From NCBI GenBank assembly GCA_021904315.1, contig CM038910.1:14880001-14944000 (forward strand): a DNA stretch of 64,000 nt, written 5' to 3'. Every line of letters starts with the position of its first letter. Position 1 is the stretch's first letter. The translations under genes and the position numbers were made by a program. Source of the stretch: Sphagnum magellanicum. Lineage: Eukaryota; Streptophyta; Sphagnopsida; Sphagnales; Sphagnaceae. Below are positions 12,369 to 25,069 of this stretch, piece by piece. The notes beneath the pieces were generated by a model that made no database searches, was not told the DNA's origin, and worked only from the letters and a program-made list of their open reading frames with translations.

Positions 12369-15300
12369 TGAGCTTTTTCTTCATAGGGCCCAGTGAAGGA
12401 ATTTGGTCTCTACTTAGGAGACCTGTGGAGATCAGAGGAACTGAATTTCATTTCATCCTTTGTGGAGGGCTGCAAATAGGCTGCTCTGCTGTCCAGTCTC
12501 ATGTTCTACTACTTAGGCTCAAATTAGTGATGCGTTTTTCAAAGGACCAGACATAGTAGGAGCTAGATTTGAGCCAGTACATATCTGAGCAATTTGTCTG
12601 TAGTCATGTACTCTTTCTCAATATTACAAAAGAAGATTAGTTTTTCTCTTTAATCTCATGTCTAACATTCTCTTCAAAGTTTCTTGCCAACTAGAGGACT
12701 AGGAATTTGGTCCATATGCTCCTCACTTTAAGCAAGCTTCCTCCTCACATTGAGTGCACCACATTTCCCAAGTTATCAACATAGTGAATTGGCTTGTCAA
12801 GCATGATTTGTATAATCTAAACCCTACTAAATGTCCACTTTAGGGCAGAGATCTCATTATTTCAGTCTCTCCTTTCAAATTGATAACATAGGTCTCTTCT
12901 TTTTTGAGCCCTCTCTCGATCATGGGGTGTATTCAATCCTTAAAAGATTTCCAATTACCTTGGAAGATTCTAGAGATAAGTTGTTCTCATTTGGTATCTA
13001 TGTGGATAAATGTACTAATATATATTTGTGTTTGTTTGCATTTGTTATATACATGGATAAATGTAGCAATATTTTCTGTGTTTGCTTGTAAGAAAGTTAT
13101 GTTGTCTCGGTCTCAAAGATGTCTCAGTAAAAATCTCCTGAAGGCAATAATGTAAGGTTTAGTATGTCAAAATTTGAATTTTTTTGAAGTCTTCATAATG
13201 CTTCCAATACTGCTAGTGTAGAACTTGATTGGTTTATTGGTTTTGGTGAGAATTCACTCATTTTCTAAATTGCTGATTTGTCAAGAAATTCACTACTTGA
13301 ACTGTCAAAATATTGAGTTGCCCACTGCCAAAAAGTTAAAAAGGTTTTATAAGCCTGAATCATTGGCATGTTCTTCAACTTTTCTTTTTTGTCAAGGCAG
13401 TTGTACACACTTCACATGTCCCATAATATGACTCCAATCTTTGGTGACACTATGGGTGCAAATGTTTGGTGAATATCATTGTGTAAACATTAAAATCTAA
13501 CACATGTTTTCCTAACATGTTTCACTAACAATCTTAAAGCTCTCACCCATTGTTAAAAGCACAAATCCTCTATGCATTCTCTTGTAATCCATTGAAATAT
13601 GTGGACATGAATTGGAAGGTGACAAATAAGAATCAAGAAATTTCAAGGCAAATGGAAACAAGAATCAAGAAATGTAATTGATGGATGATAGATATCAAAA
13701 TAGATGAAAAATGGTTGACATTGTCATTTGTGTAAAACATATTAGACATTTTATAGTGCAAACCAAAACTCTTCGAAAATCTATCTACTAAGGAAGGTAG
13801 TTTGTTTTGTTTTGTCATGTTGAGATCTCCAAAACCATGGTACCTCTCATCAGCCTTCCACTATTGTTGGGAAGCCTTCAATGAGTAGGATGCGTTGAAG
13901 TGTTTTAGGCCTATAGTGCAAGAGTTATTGAATTTTGAATAATTTTGTCATTGAAAATTCAATAAATTAAAAATAAAAATAAAAATAATAGGAAAATTGG
14001 TGCATACTCTTTGAACCATTGGAAAGCCCTTGATAATTATAATTGCATGGAGGTAATTTTGTAATTTTTAGACCTAAGGTGCCAAAGATATTGAAAATTC
14101 AATAGTTTTTGTCATTGGAAATTCAACAAAAATCAAAAAAATTAATTACAATTAGATTTCAGACTTAAGTTCAAGAAAGTTTCCAATTACCCTTTCAAAA
14201 TTCATTCAATATTCAATATGTGTTTAACAACACATGTCTTGAAAATTATATATTGAATGTCAAAATATATTTTATTAAACAAATAAATTATTTAGCACCC
14301 CACTACTAAATGTGATTTAGGTGTTATGGAATAAATGTAAGGCATATTATTGCTTGTCTTGATTCTTTTTGTGTGGTTTGGAAATTCCTCAAACATACAT
14401 TACAACTTCACCTAAGATTTGTTGATGTACCTAGTTTCATTTATTTCATAGAAGTTTCTAAATGGCTATTGAACTCTACAACACTCTTCGAAGCCTCATA
14501 CTTCTATGCACAATCCCTTTGAAAACTTGATCATTTTGCAAAAATATCAAGAAAATGACTCCAATATGAATATCATTGCCTTCTATGGAAAGTTGACATG
14601 ACTTGGCCATAATATTCATTCTACAAATATGTAGATAATGTTGGTATCCAAATTTATGAGTACAAGATTCCAAGAGCTTGGAAAGAGAATGGTTACAATT
14701 GATTTTGCATTGTGATAAAAGGGGCGGAGTGGAAGAGGTATCTTCTTTTAGGTTTGTCCTTGGGGAAAATTTTGAAAAAGGGATTTGATGTGGTCAAGCT
14801 TTATATCAAGTTTAATTAGCTTACGACATGAGGCAAACATGATCCACATGCACTCATTGGAGTGTGTTGGTAGTTTACTACATTCTTGGATCCCCACCTC
14901 AATGTCATATGCCCTTAAAGAGCTTCTTGGAACTCCTCGAACTATGAATGTGTTTTTTCCATCTCTTCACCCACTCTACTTATCTTTCTTTTGGGCAACA
15001 ATTACAACACATGTTTGTCCTCTTCCCTCACACCATAGTTTCCCCTCCTACACATTGCAAATCAATATCATAGTGTGTGCAACGAAGGGTTGATCCTGTC
15101 AAGGCTAAATGGTTTGACATTTTGCAAATGGCATTCTTAAGGTTACGACCACACCCATTCTTGTGCAATGTTAGGTTTGATTTTGCTAGAACTAACATTG
15201 GTAGTTATATTGTGGATTTTTTTCTATGATTTCAAAAATATGTTTCATGTTAAGAAACAATAAATGATTTGAAGATCAAGTGTTTGTTGAAAATGATCTA

Positions 15301-16663
15301 TCCTAATGACAATAGTTGGCTTGCTTTGCATTCTAAATATTTAAGGACATACATGGCACACTAATTTTACCTATTTCATTGCTTTACAAATTTCTAGACA
15401 AGTTTTTGGCCACCCCCATCTATCCAAAGATCATATTACAACCATTGCACCATATTTTCCAAGCTTAAATGAGGAGTTTCTAATTGGGGCAAAGGGATTA
15501 AATCATGAACAATGTGTAAGCTTTGTAAATAACCTTATATAAAACAGCTTGTATAGCTTGTGCAAGTAAAACAAAAATCATGAGCAAATTATTGGATGTA
15601 ATTTCTTATTAACATGTTACAACTATGATTCACCTTAATTGTAGGAACCTAGATAAGTCTAATATTAATTAAAATTAATCTCTAGATAAGGTTATGAGTG
15701 TAGGTAACTATATATTTACATTATAACATTTTCACACATTCCATTAGAAGGATCCATTTTTTGTCTCTCACTCGTACATTACTATGGATGACCTTGGTAT
15801 GTTAGTTGATTATGGATCCATGGACATGTTGTAGCACCCGTGTGCCCTAATCTGGGCTCTTTGCCATTTTTAGCCCAAAATATCGAAGGCATTTTAAACT
15901 TTCCATTCTGCAAAATGAATGAAAATGTAAGTCCAAAGATTGTCCTTGGTCAATTTTTTTCCTTTTTTTAGTTTATGATCACCGTTGTGTTCTCAAACCA
16001 TCAATAACTCCTGAACTAAATATAGATCATTAAGTTGTTGGTTATAGCCCAGTCAATGGTTTCCTCATGTCTATGTATTTTGACTTTATTGAGCTAGGTA
16101 TCCTCAAGGTTGGTAATTGGTGATAACCAGACACAAGTTTCATCATTGATGTGTTCTGATTTTAAGGCTGCAAACATCCATGGAGGATCAGAGATGTTAT
16201 GAATCACATGACCAAACAACCATCATTAGATGCATGCATGTAAAAACATTGAGTTTGCTTTCTGATGCTAAAATGTTTTCTTTTATTTCTACATTTTGTT
16301 GAAGATCTTGTATGGATATATATATTAGGTGGGATTGATTTGCATCATTTGTTGTTGTTATAGCTACCATCCAACAGCTTGGCAAGAAATTTCAAATTGA
16401 TTTTTTACTCATTCCATACCTTATAATTTATGTCATCCTCTAATTGGTATATTCTAGTTGATGAATGTCATAGTGAAATCATGTTTTTTGGTAAGGCATT
16501 GAATTCATTTGAGGTGGGCATTCATTCCTTTTGTTAAATGTTGTGTAAATTTTTTAACTTTACCCAAAAACCTAATCCAATATTGAATTTGATTTAAATA
16601 AGTATTGTGTTTTTGCTTCCAAAATTCATGGTAACTGTAATGGGATATTGATGACTTCTAGGA
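12369..16663. other. Gene-free AT-rich DNA downstream of LACS
   Basis: The LACS 3' untranslated region must begin here, but no poly(A) site can be fixed with confidence. No coding region is supported. Two small direct duplications are visible. One is ATG-GGATAAATGTA-with-TTTGTGTTTG at about 12998-13045 and 13046-13090. The other is a block around ATTGAAAATTCAATA, at about 13905-13975 and again at 14070-14140, each preceded by a sequence like GGCCTATAGTGC. The rest looks like ancient repeat-derived sequence rich in TpG and CpA. Confidence 0.5.
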
Positions 16664-16900
16664 GCATGTGGGAGGTTTATGGGGTGACATGGACCATGAC
16701 ATGATGTTAGTGACTTTGGGGAGCATGCAGGACTATATATGAAATGATAGACTCTACCAGGATGTTAATGACTTTGGGGAGCACATGGGACTACACCAAG
16801 ATGCTAGTACCTTTGGGGTGCATGTGGGACTATATAAGAAATGGCATGGACTACCATAGGATTGGCAAGTGACTTTGAAGTTAGTGTGGGATTCAATATG
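16664..16900. repeat. Degenerate tandem array, unit about 60-70 bases
   Basis: Four to five diverged units each contain GATGTTAGTGACTTTGGGGAGCA followed by (T/C)GTGGGACTATAT and a GGACTACCA-like spacer. The GTGACTTTGGGGAGCA core is nearly identical in at least two units. The same core idea (TTAGTGACT...AACATGTGG) recurs in the array at 23.6-24.3 kb. Confidence 0.7.
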
Positions 16901-18794
16901 TTGCTCAAAAGCCAAATAGATAATGCAAGTATAAAATTAGTTAAAAATTTGGCTTGAGAAAACAAAATTCTTGAAATTTAATGCTAGTATGTACAATTTT
17001 AATACTTTAGTTGATTATAGTTCCTCATTTTGTCTATTGATTGTTTGTGTGCCAAGAAGTTTTCCCTGCCAATGTTGTTGCATATAGGCATCAAGGAGGC
17101 CTTCCCCAAGGGTTCACAACAAGGTAGTGTAGGAGGTTTTAAGTTCTCCAATGTAATTGAATAATTAATTTAATAGATTTTTACCCTTGCATCATAGCTT
17201 CAATCATCACTTTTGTTGAACTAATCATATGTCATGTTGATAGCCTAAAAGTCAAGTCCATTGTTCTTAAGGGACTCCCTTTTAGCATGAATTTTATTTT
17301 TGAATTTGGTTTGGAATGTTTTTACTATAAATTACCTTTTTTGTACCTCCATCTTCAAGATGGGTTTTTGTGATTGAATGAGTGAAGCCATAAACTAATT
17401 AGGAAGCTTGATCATCTATTGCTTCTATTTAATGTTGCTATCACCATACATGAATAAGACTTAGTTTGATATTGGAAGATTACAAAGGAGTATGTCAAAG
17501 TTGTCAAGGGTGAAATTATCACTGTGGTGAAGTTGTAAGAAAAGCTTGATCTATTGATGTACTTGTCCATGGTGAACTTAAGGTGTACTTCTATGCTTGA
17601 ATAGCTAAGGTATACACATGTTTTGCTGATGAATTTTGCTTACATGCTTGCACATGGTTGATAAATATTTTAGCACAACTTCGATGCTAAAGACATGAAT
17701 TGCAATGGTATTTTTGCAAATAAATGGTAGCAACTTGAAGGTTTGTGCTTATTTAGAAATGGCTAGGCTTAGTCTTATGGCTCCTAGTGTGTGAATCTCC
17801 CAATCATTTATGGAGATGTGAGCCACCCAAAAGCCACAACTATATTCATTTGGTCAACATATGTTCAAAGCTCGACAGAGCTCCCAATGAAGGGCATGGT
17901 CACTGGTCCTGGACTATTTTCACTAGTCATTTGTGAGATATAATCAACCCAAGCAAGGCTTTATGTGTTAGCCTTATTGATTTTATGAGCAAATCAATTT
18001 TTGTAACAAGATTGTGATGTGTGGCAACTCTAACTACATTGTTATGTCTTATGTAGGTCTAAAACATGCATGCAAATTACCTTGGATATTAAGGACGAGG
18101 TTCAAGATCTATAGGTTAGTTATTAGAGTTACTGCTATCTAGACTGATGAAATCGCATTTGTGAAGGTTTGTGTTAATGCATATTAAGGAGTAAAAAACA
18201 CCTTCATCAAAAGCTATATCAGACCATGTAACCTTTATCATGAATAATAGTGATCACAAGGTGCCATAATTTACAATAGTATATACATTAATTTGTTTCA
18301 AACTTTTGGCACATTATTATATAAACATCTATGCACTGAAATTTGTGTTACATTCTTATAAATAGTAAAAAAACAAAGTCATGATGTTAGCTAGCACTTT
18401 AAAAAACACAACTAATCAACAATAGATAAGAGTAGATTAATGCAAACCTACAACAAACTTGTGAGGGTAAAACTTCATTGTGTTTTATTTATCCTTAAAC
18501 ATTTTGAAGAAACAAACTTTGATTGAAAAGTTATTATGCATCATGACACTTACAGCCAACCTATGGAAAGGTCATGAAAACATATTGGTGTTTTCCAACA
18601 CAATACATCTAATGTCTCATTGGAGAGATGTAAACACCGACCAAGATAACCTCCCACAAATTAAAATAAAACTTTTCACCACCTACCAACCATGAGTCAG
18701 TACCAATGGATATGGTTCCAAAAAATCTTGTCAAGTTAAATGCACATTTAAAAAACAAAGAAACAATTATTTGTCAAACATTTTGACAAGACTT
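16901..18794. other. Gene-free AT-rich DNA
   Basis: No conserved coding region, RNA gene or clear repeat boundary is seen. The text has the CpG-poor, TpG-rich character of decayed transposon sequence, but I could not assign it to a family. Confidence 0.4.
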
Positions 18795-18817
18795 CACTAC
18801 TACAAAAAATCGGGTGT
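18795..18817 (+). mobile_element. Possible CACTA-type transposon terminus
   Basis: The sequence starts CACTACTACAAAAAATCGGG, which resembles the terminal inverted repeats of plant CACTA (En/Spm) DNA transposons, whose ends begin CACTA followed by A-rich sequence. No matching inverted end (CCCGATTTTTTGTAGTAGTG-like) was found downstream in the window. It may therefore be a truncated element or a chance match. The low-complexity array that follows could be its interior. Confidence 0.35.
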
Positions 18818-18949
18818 AGTTCATTAACCTAAATCACAATGAGACCCTAAAAGTGAAATAAGAGTACTTCACTTTAATGACTTCACCCTAGTTAAAGTTA
18901 TTTCGTTATAATATCACTATGTAAACATTGTGTTTCACTACTAATTAAC

Positions 18950-19510
18950 ATAATTCATTAATAGAATTCATTAATAACCACCACTAAAATAACTACTAAT
19001 GGCCATTAATAGAATAACCATTAATAACCACCAATAAAAAATCAACCAATAACCATCAATAAAATAACCACAAATAGCCTATGGTAATATAACATATAAT
19101 AGTTAATAATAACATAAGGTGAAATAACTTTCAATAACCAAAAGTAACCAACAATAACCTCACATAATCGAAAATACCTTAAAATGAAAAAACTTAAAAT
19201 AACAAAAAATTAATTATAATAGCCGTAAATAAGCTAAAATGAAATAACCTACAATAACAAAAAATATATAGAATAACCAAAAATAACTTATAATAGTTGA
19301 AAATAACCTAAGGTGAAATAACCTAAAATAGTCAAAAGTAACATAAAATAGCCAATAATAATTTAGAATAATTGAAAATAACCTAGGGTGAAATAACTAA
19401 AAATAGTAAAAAATTGAAAATAAAGATAAATAGTTGTAAATAATGTAAGGTGAAATAACTTAGAATAATGAAAAGTAACCCTAAAATAGTTTAAAATAAC
19501 TTAACATAGG
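18950..19510. repeat. AT-rich satellite-like array (AATAACC/AAAATAGCC units)
   Basis: The stretch is built from diverged short units such as AATAACCTAAAATAG, AGTCAAAAGTAACATAAAATAGCC and CTAAGGTGAAATAACC. A longer period of about 40-60 bases is suggested by the returning phrase AAGGTGAAATAA-(C/T) at roughly 19110, 19310, 19388 and 19448. It follows the CACTA-like terminus by about 150 bases. Confidence 0.7.
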
Positions 19511-20090
19511 TAGTATTATTATTTTGTTAGCAAAAATCTTATCCATTTATTTTTTTAAAATTAAAAAAAATGGTCATTGAAATGTTATTGAATAATGATA
19601 TTCAAAAAATAATTTGTTCAAATGATTTTACACTTTCAAAAGGAAATAAATGCAATTATGTACATTATTGAAAAAATAAATAAATTAAACTTTAATCATT
19701 TCACTTAGACAAAATCTCAATAATGAATTTTCAAAGTTTGTGTTTTTATAATGTTTTAAATGAAGTATTTGATAAATAGAATAAGTACCCCTCATCGCAG
19801 TAAACATGCCTATTTTACTATCAACTATCTTAATAGCCTCTATGGATGGAGTTTTCCTCTGCAAAGTGACCTACAACCTCTTTAGCAATCTTTATGGCTT
19901 GCCTTTTTTTTTTTTCATATTTTACTATTTTTCAAAATCATTTGGTACATTTTTGTTTTTTTCAAAACTATTCCAACCCTTTTAGAGGGCCCCTTGCAAA
20001 AAGGCCAGTTAACAAAAAAATAAATTTTTTTTTGCTTTCGCATAAGGACACCCATATAGGCAAATGTAACACATTATTGCAACAAATGTG
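19511..20090. other. Gene-free AT-rich DNA
   Basis: Long A and T runs with no coding region of recognisable family. The short open frame at 19894-20091 is driven by poly-T sequence. Confidence 0.4.
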
Positions 20091-20145
20091 ATGGCTTAAT
20101 GGTAGGGGTGTTTTCCTCCATTCTAGAGGTCAAGGGATCAAACTT
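20091..20145 (+). mobile_element. tRNA-like sequence, probable SINE head
   Basis: TGGCTTAATGGTAGGGG at 20092-20108 fits an RNA polymerase III A box, and GGTCAAGGGATCAAAC at 20128-20143 fits a B box (consensus GGTTCGANTCC) in which CpG has decayed to CpA. Their spacing of about 35 bases is tRNA-like, but I cannot fold a full cloverleaf with an anticodon, so a working tRNA gene is unlikely. A tRNA-derived SINE relic is the better reading. Its 3' end is not resolved. Confidence 0.35.
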
Positions 20146-20939
20146 CACAAATGGTGTGTATGTGGTCAACAATGGTAAGTTGATTAAATATTCTTCTATG
20201 TAGTTCCCTATAATAGGTGCTTACTTAAGTTGATTACATGGTCTACATACCTAGGTTAAGTTTTTAACTTAGCATAGGTAATGACATGTGTCAATAATTC
20301 ATAGGTTAAACATCATGAAATGATCAATGATATTAAATATTAAATAATTCAACTAATTCCCATGTAACCTAGTTAATTAACTAACAAATGAAATGACTTG
20401 GTAAATTTGTATTCCACTAGGTCTTAGTGGACCAATTCACTATCCATAGCAACTAGTCCTTATTCACTAGGGGGTTGATTAATTTCACCATGGCAAAAAT
20501 GTCCACATTCACTCAAAATCTAATGAAACCCATAATGAATTAGGTTGCATTTTGATGTAGTGCTTGTGCAATTCCTGAAAAAGACAAATTGCATCTTTAG
20601 TCTAGTTTTGCATGAATTTTTACATTTAGTTAGAAGCCCATGATGCCAATTTAGAAATCTACAACTACATTCACATAAATATAACAAGTTGTTGAAAACC
20701 TTTTGACTTTATTGTCATACTATGCAGCCAATTTGGAACACATATTTTGATGCACATACTAAATTGTTTAACTTGCATTAAAAGATTGAAAGTGAGAGAC
20801 AACATCATAGCTAAAACACTAAAAGGATTGAAAAACTTGCATATTCATTAGATGTTTCTTAATTTAATTTCACCACTAGGAGGTAGTCATGTACGTTGTG
20901 AACCTATCCATGGTGAAATTTTACTTAGTTGCATGCCCC
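20146..20939. other. Gene-free DNA with a short hairpin
   Basis: No gene is supported. A hairpin at 20249-20279 (ACCTAGGTTAAG, then TTTTT, then AACTTAG-CATAGGT) is the only structured feature seen. Confidence 0.4.
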
Positions 20940-21840
20940 ACCTAATGAATGTTCAACTACATTCAAAGCCCAGACATATATACAATTGTGTAAGCTTCAT
21001 AGCATGGGCAACAACATAGTAGTTATGTCAATGTATGAATAATAAGTTAGTAACTACAATGACCAAACTTGAAGCCATGAAGACATCAAGAACCCATTCA
21101 TATGTGTGGAGAACCGCCATGTTACACACACCAAGGCTTTGCATAACACAAATAGTTAAAGCAAAAAATTTCAAAAAAATCAGGAATAATTTGCAAGCAA
21201 TGGATTTGGAAATTAAACTTGGTATGCACAATATCAAATTGTGGTTGTAGCACCATAGTTCAATGTTATAGGAACCCTCTAGACCATGACATACATCCCT
21301 AAACAATGAACATACAAACCAACAAAGAATAAATGACAACTCACAAACACAATCTTGTTTCTTCTTGCTCTAGCATTAATCACCTTCATTTAATGTAGTG
21401 CAAAAAGGGGAGTAGGAAGCAATAAGAACAAAATGGATATGTAACAAGTGCATAATCCTAGGAGCATCCAAAGCATAAGGCCAAAGTCTTCAAAGATAAT
21501 TTGTGTCCTAATGAACTATTATTTTCATCATTTGTTTCTCCTTCACCTTGCCAAAATCTAATTACCAAGCATTTTCACGTGCAGATCAAAAATCAATAGT
21601 CATACATAAATTCTGCTACAAATAATGATACTACAACTCAACTTCCCCAGGATGAATGCCCATTTGCACTTAGAGCTTAAACATGTGAACATAATTGTGT
21701 CAGCCTCATAATAAGAAATAGCTCATAACATTCATGTCAACACAAATGCAAACATGTCGGTAAACACAGTGACTAAAATCCTAGTTGTGAAGACATTCAA
21801 AACCCATTAAAATGTGAAGACTATAATTGCCATTCTGCAT
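20940..21840. repeat. Diverged direct duplication, period about 690 bases
   Basis: The block at about 20950-21160 (CAATTGTG, AAGCTTCATA, GTCAATG, AACTACAATGACC, GAAGACATCAAGAACCCATT, GCCAT) is repeated in order at about 21650-21840 (ATAATTGTG, AGCCTCATA, GTCAACA, AACACAGTGACT, GAAGACATTCAAAACCCATT, GCCAT). The sequence between is also gene-free. It could be a segmental duplication or two copies of one old element. Confidence 0.5.
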
Positions 21841-22862
21841 AGGCCAAAAAAATTATTTTTTGCTTTCTCCTAGTGCATGTTAAAATCCAATTAGCAAAAT
21901 GCTTACACATATTGTGACGACCCTAAAGCTAGTAGTACAAAATAATGGCAACAAACTTGATATCTTTTGTAAAGTTGTGTAATGCCATTAATAAAACAAT
22001 ATCAAATAATCCATTGAATTAATGCTGACCAATCCCCTTCTTTTAAATTTTGGCAGTGAAGTTTTTGCATACAATCCAGAGAGTACACAAAGTTGCAAGA
22101 ATCCCAAGGTGAAAGCTTGCATTAGACACATACCTCAAGTATTAGTAAAACACGATGCCAATAACAAAAAGGATTGGCAATGATGACAAAACCCAGAGAT
22201 GATCAATTTGGACTTAAATATAATAGTTGCATCTCTCACATACCAACATCAAACACCACCAAACTCTCTAGTGATGTGAAATCCCAATAGATCACAAACC
22301 TCATAATTTGAAATATGAAATTTAGTTGTGACTTGTGGAATTTGAGATTTCAATATCATGGGTGACTGACATTACTAATTCCACCAATGCACATAGATAT
22401 GGTATAAGGTCCATAAATCATTACACATTAAAAGAACCTACAAAAGCCATGATAAACCCTCTTCTAGGACATGCAAACATTACACATTAATGTATAGAAA
22501 GCTAACAAAAATTGATATATTAATATGCGCATATTTAGGTGCCTTAAACCACAACAACAACAAAAAAAATCTAATACTAATATAACTAGTAGTAAATACA
22601 CTTGGTATTTTCAAGTGGAATTTGAAGGTTCCAAGCATGCTAGAATTAAACCTAGCTAAAATTCAACTTTATATAGTTCATAGGTTGCCCATAGCCAAGT
22701 GAAATGTGATGCTAAAAACTCATGTGTAGGTTGATTTGTCTCCACCTGTTAAATCCCTTGAAAACTTTTAGATTCATGAATACATGGGCACCAACAAAAA
22801 TTCACACAAAATTTGGATTGAACATGGAAAGGTTTGCATACTTGGTACATATGGCATACCCT
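21841..22862. other. Gene-free AT-rich DNA
   Basis: No coding region is supported. A string TGTGACGACCCTAAAG at 21911-21926 looks like the start of some plant LTRs, but no partner repeat was found. Confidence 0.4.
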
Positions 22863-23165
22863 CTATTTCCCCAACTTCAACTTGGTGGCCCTTGTCTTCA
22901 CCTCTACACCTTGCATCTTTGTAGAAGTAGAAACCCTTTTAACAATTGACAATTTTTCACGTTTCTTTCTATGCTTCTTCAAGGGGCTTTCAAAAATTTG
23001 GTCATTTGGTTGTTCCATATCAGATTTTCCCTTGCTAGATGTACCTATGCCTTCATCCGACTCCTCCTCCTCCTCCTCTTCGCCCTCGTCTTCCTCTTCC
23101 CATTGAGAGAATCTCAAATTGTCTTCAAGGGCTTGCTTATCTTGACTAGCATCACCTAACATCAA
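22863..23165 (-). pseudogene. Acidic/basic low-complexity ORF of unknown origin
   Basis: A 100-residue open frame with an acidic run (about residues 22-37, mostly Glu and Asp, from a TCC/CTC repeat), then SDEGIGTSSKGKSD and a basic patch KKHRKKREK around residues 63-71. The pattern is like a nuclear-protein tail or part of a transposon-encoded protein. It lies 1.9 kb downstream, on the same strand, of the decayed ORF at 25.07-26.16 kb and could be its continuation. The family is not recognised, and the frame may be a product of the triplet repeat. Confidence 0.25.
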
Positions 23166-23599
23166 ATTCTTCTTTGAATGATGGCTTTTCTTGCGTTTTT
23201 GATAGGGGATAGTTATGGTTGTGCTTTTGACTATGTGGGTGGTTGATGGGCATCCTTCAACTTGGAATGATGATTATGCTTAAAAGATGTGATTGTTGCC
23301 ATAATACACTACCCACCACTTGGTTGTGGTGCTAGATCCAACTTAATAAAGCCAATTGAGGGGCTTATGGTGGAAGATTGTGTGGGCACATGGCATTTTT
23401 CCAATGGAATTGAAAGTGACACAAAGGTTTGTACTAGGTCTGCAAATTTACACCATGTAACAAAAACAAACAAATGAGTTAGATATGTACATATCATCTA
23501 TGCAATTTACTCTAGTCATGAGCTTTAAGTAGTAGTCTATAGAATAGGATATATAAGAACAAATTCTAGGGACTTGAATATGAAAGGCTAGAAGTACAT
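23166..23599. other. Gene-free DNA
   Basis: No supported coding region or repeat boundary. The sequence grades into the tandem array that begins near 23600. Confidence 0.4.
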
Positions 23600-24340
23600 T
23601 AAGCCCTATTGCAAGGTGGTTGTAGGGACCAACTAGGAGACATTTAAAATATGGAATGAAGATGGATGTGGAATGGATGGCAAACTGGAGTTTTGGGGAC
23701 TACCAATGGATATGGAATGATCATGTATGGCAATTGGAGTTTTAGGGACTATTAATGGACATAAAGGATTCAAAAGGACTCCCATGGATAAAGCAAGGTT
23801 TTAGTGACTTCTTGGAACATATGGAACTAAAGATTAAAAAATATGGATTGGTGCTAAGTTTTAGTGATTGTCAATAGCAAACTCTAGGATTTTAGATGTG
23901 ATATTAGTGACTATTAGCAACATGTGAGAATCAACAAGGATTCTACTTGGACTACACAAAAAATTTAGGGACTACAACACATTGAATAGGAGTATAAATG
24001 AAGTATACATGGACAATCATAAGGTTTTAGTGACTGTTAACAACACGTAGGTTTCAAAAGGGGAAAACATGTGGACATTGGGAACCAATCAGTAACTGTC
24101 TGCCACTTGAATGGGACTCCACTAAGGAGTCACATGGAGCCTTCTAAACATGGGAAAAGGTTCTTATGACTATGAGAAACTTACAAAACTCAACAAGGAC
24201 TTTAGTGCAAACATGTGAACATTAGTGGCAATGATTTTCATACATACATAAGATTTCATGGAATATGTGAATATTGGAGGAGCTTTGGTTGACTATTAGA
24301 TAGATAGGAATATTCTTGTAGGACATCAAGGCATTATATA
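23600..24340. repeat. Degenerate tandem array with TTAGTGACT core
   Basis: Diverged units contain GG(T)TTTAG(T/G)GACT followed by an AACATGTGG- or AACACGTAGG-like segment, then a variable purine-rich tail. Examples lie near 23690, 23740, 23800, 23855, 23905 and 24030. The unit resembles that of the array at 16664-16900, with greater divergence. Confidence 0.55.
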
Positions 24341-25069
24341 ATAAACTAATGTGACTAATAAGGGACTTAGTTTGGCAAACTTGCTAAGCATTTGAAATAA
24401 GATATGACAAGGTTAAAACAACATGGATTGTGAAGAAACTTCATGGCATCTGCTAGCCACAACACAATATACCACAAAATGGAAATAAGATTCCTCAAAC
24501 ACACTTGTTAGACTTATAGTGTGACCATGAACACAATCATGGCTAACATTGGATTTTGGGTGGCATTCATTCATAGAGATAGAGACAATTTTAATATGAA
24601 TAGTGAAATAAGTTGACTACAAAAACTTGCACTTTTATCTAAACCCTAAAAAATTAAACAAGGAACAAGGTGGTCTGGATTGTGTGAATTGGAACCCTGC
24701 AAACTCTATAACACAAATGTTGCCAATTTGAGCATCAACAAAAGAAACAAGGACAAAATAAGGAGATGCAAAATTGCCCAAAGTAGGAACCATTGTAGTC
24801 CAATCCATTTGCAATTTCACTTTTTCAGTAATGCCCGACTTTTTGATTCCTGCTTATGCCCACCACAAGGGATGCATTTCTTGCCCACAACCTTCCTACA
24901 AACATTTAGTAGATGCGAAAAAATGATTTAATGCACACCAAGAATGATATGAGTGTCTGCAAGATGAAAGCTTGACATCCTAAATAGGTTCAAACAACCT
25001 ATGACACAATGGGCAAGGGAAAATCCTTAAAAGGCTAGGGTAAGCATTATCATCTTCACCCTCCAAACC
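24341..25069. other. Gene-free AT-rich DNA
   Basis: No coding region of recognisable family is seen. Short open frames on both strands lack any motif. Confidence 0.4.

Noticed and set aside
15833..15860. TGTAGCACCCGTGTGCCC read as an LTR start
   Set aside because: No second copy and no primer-binding site or coding domain nearby.
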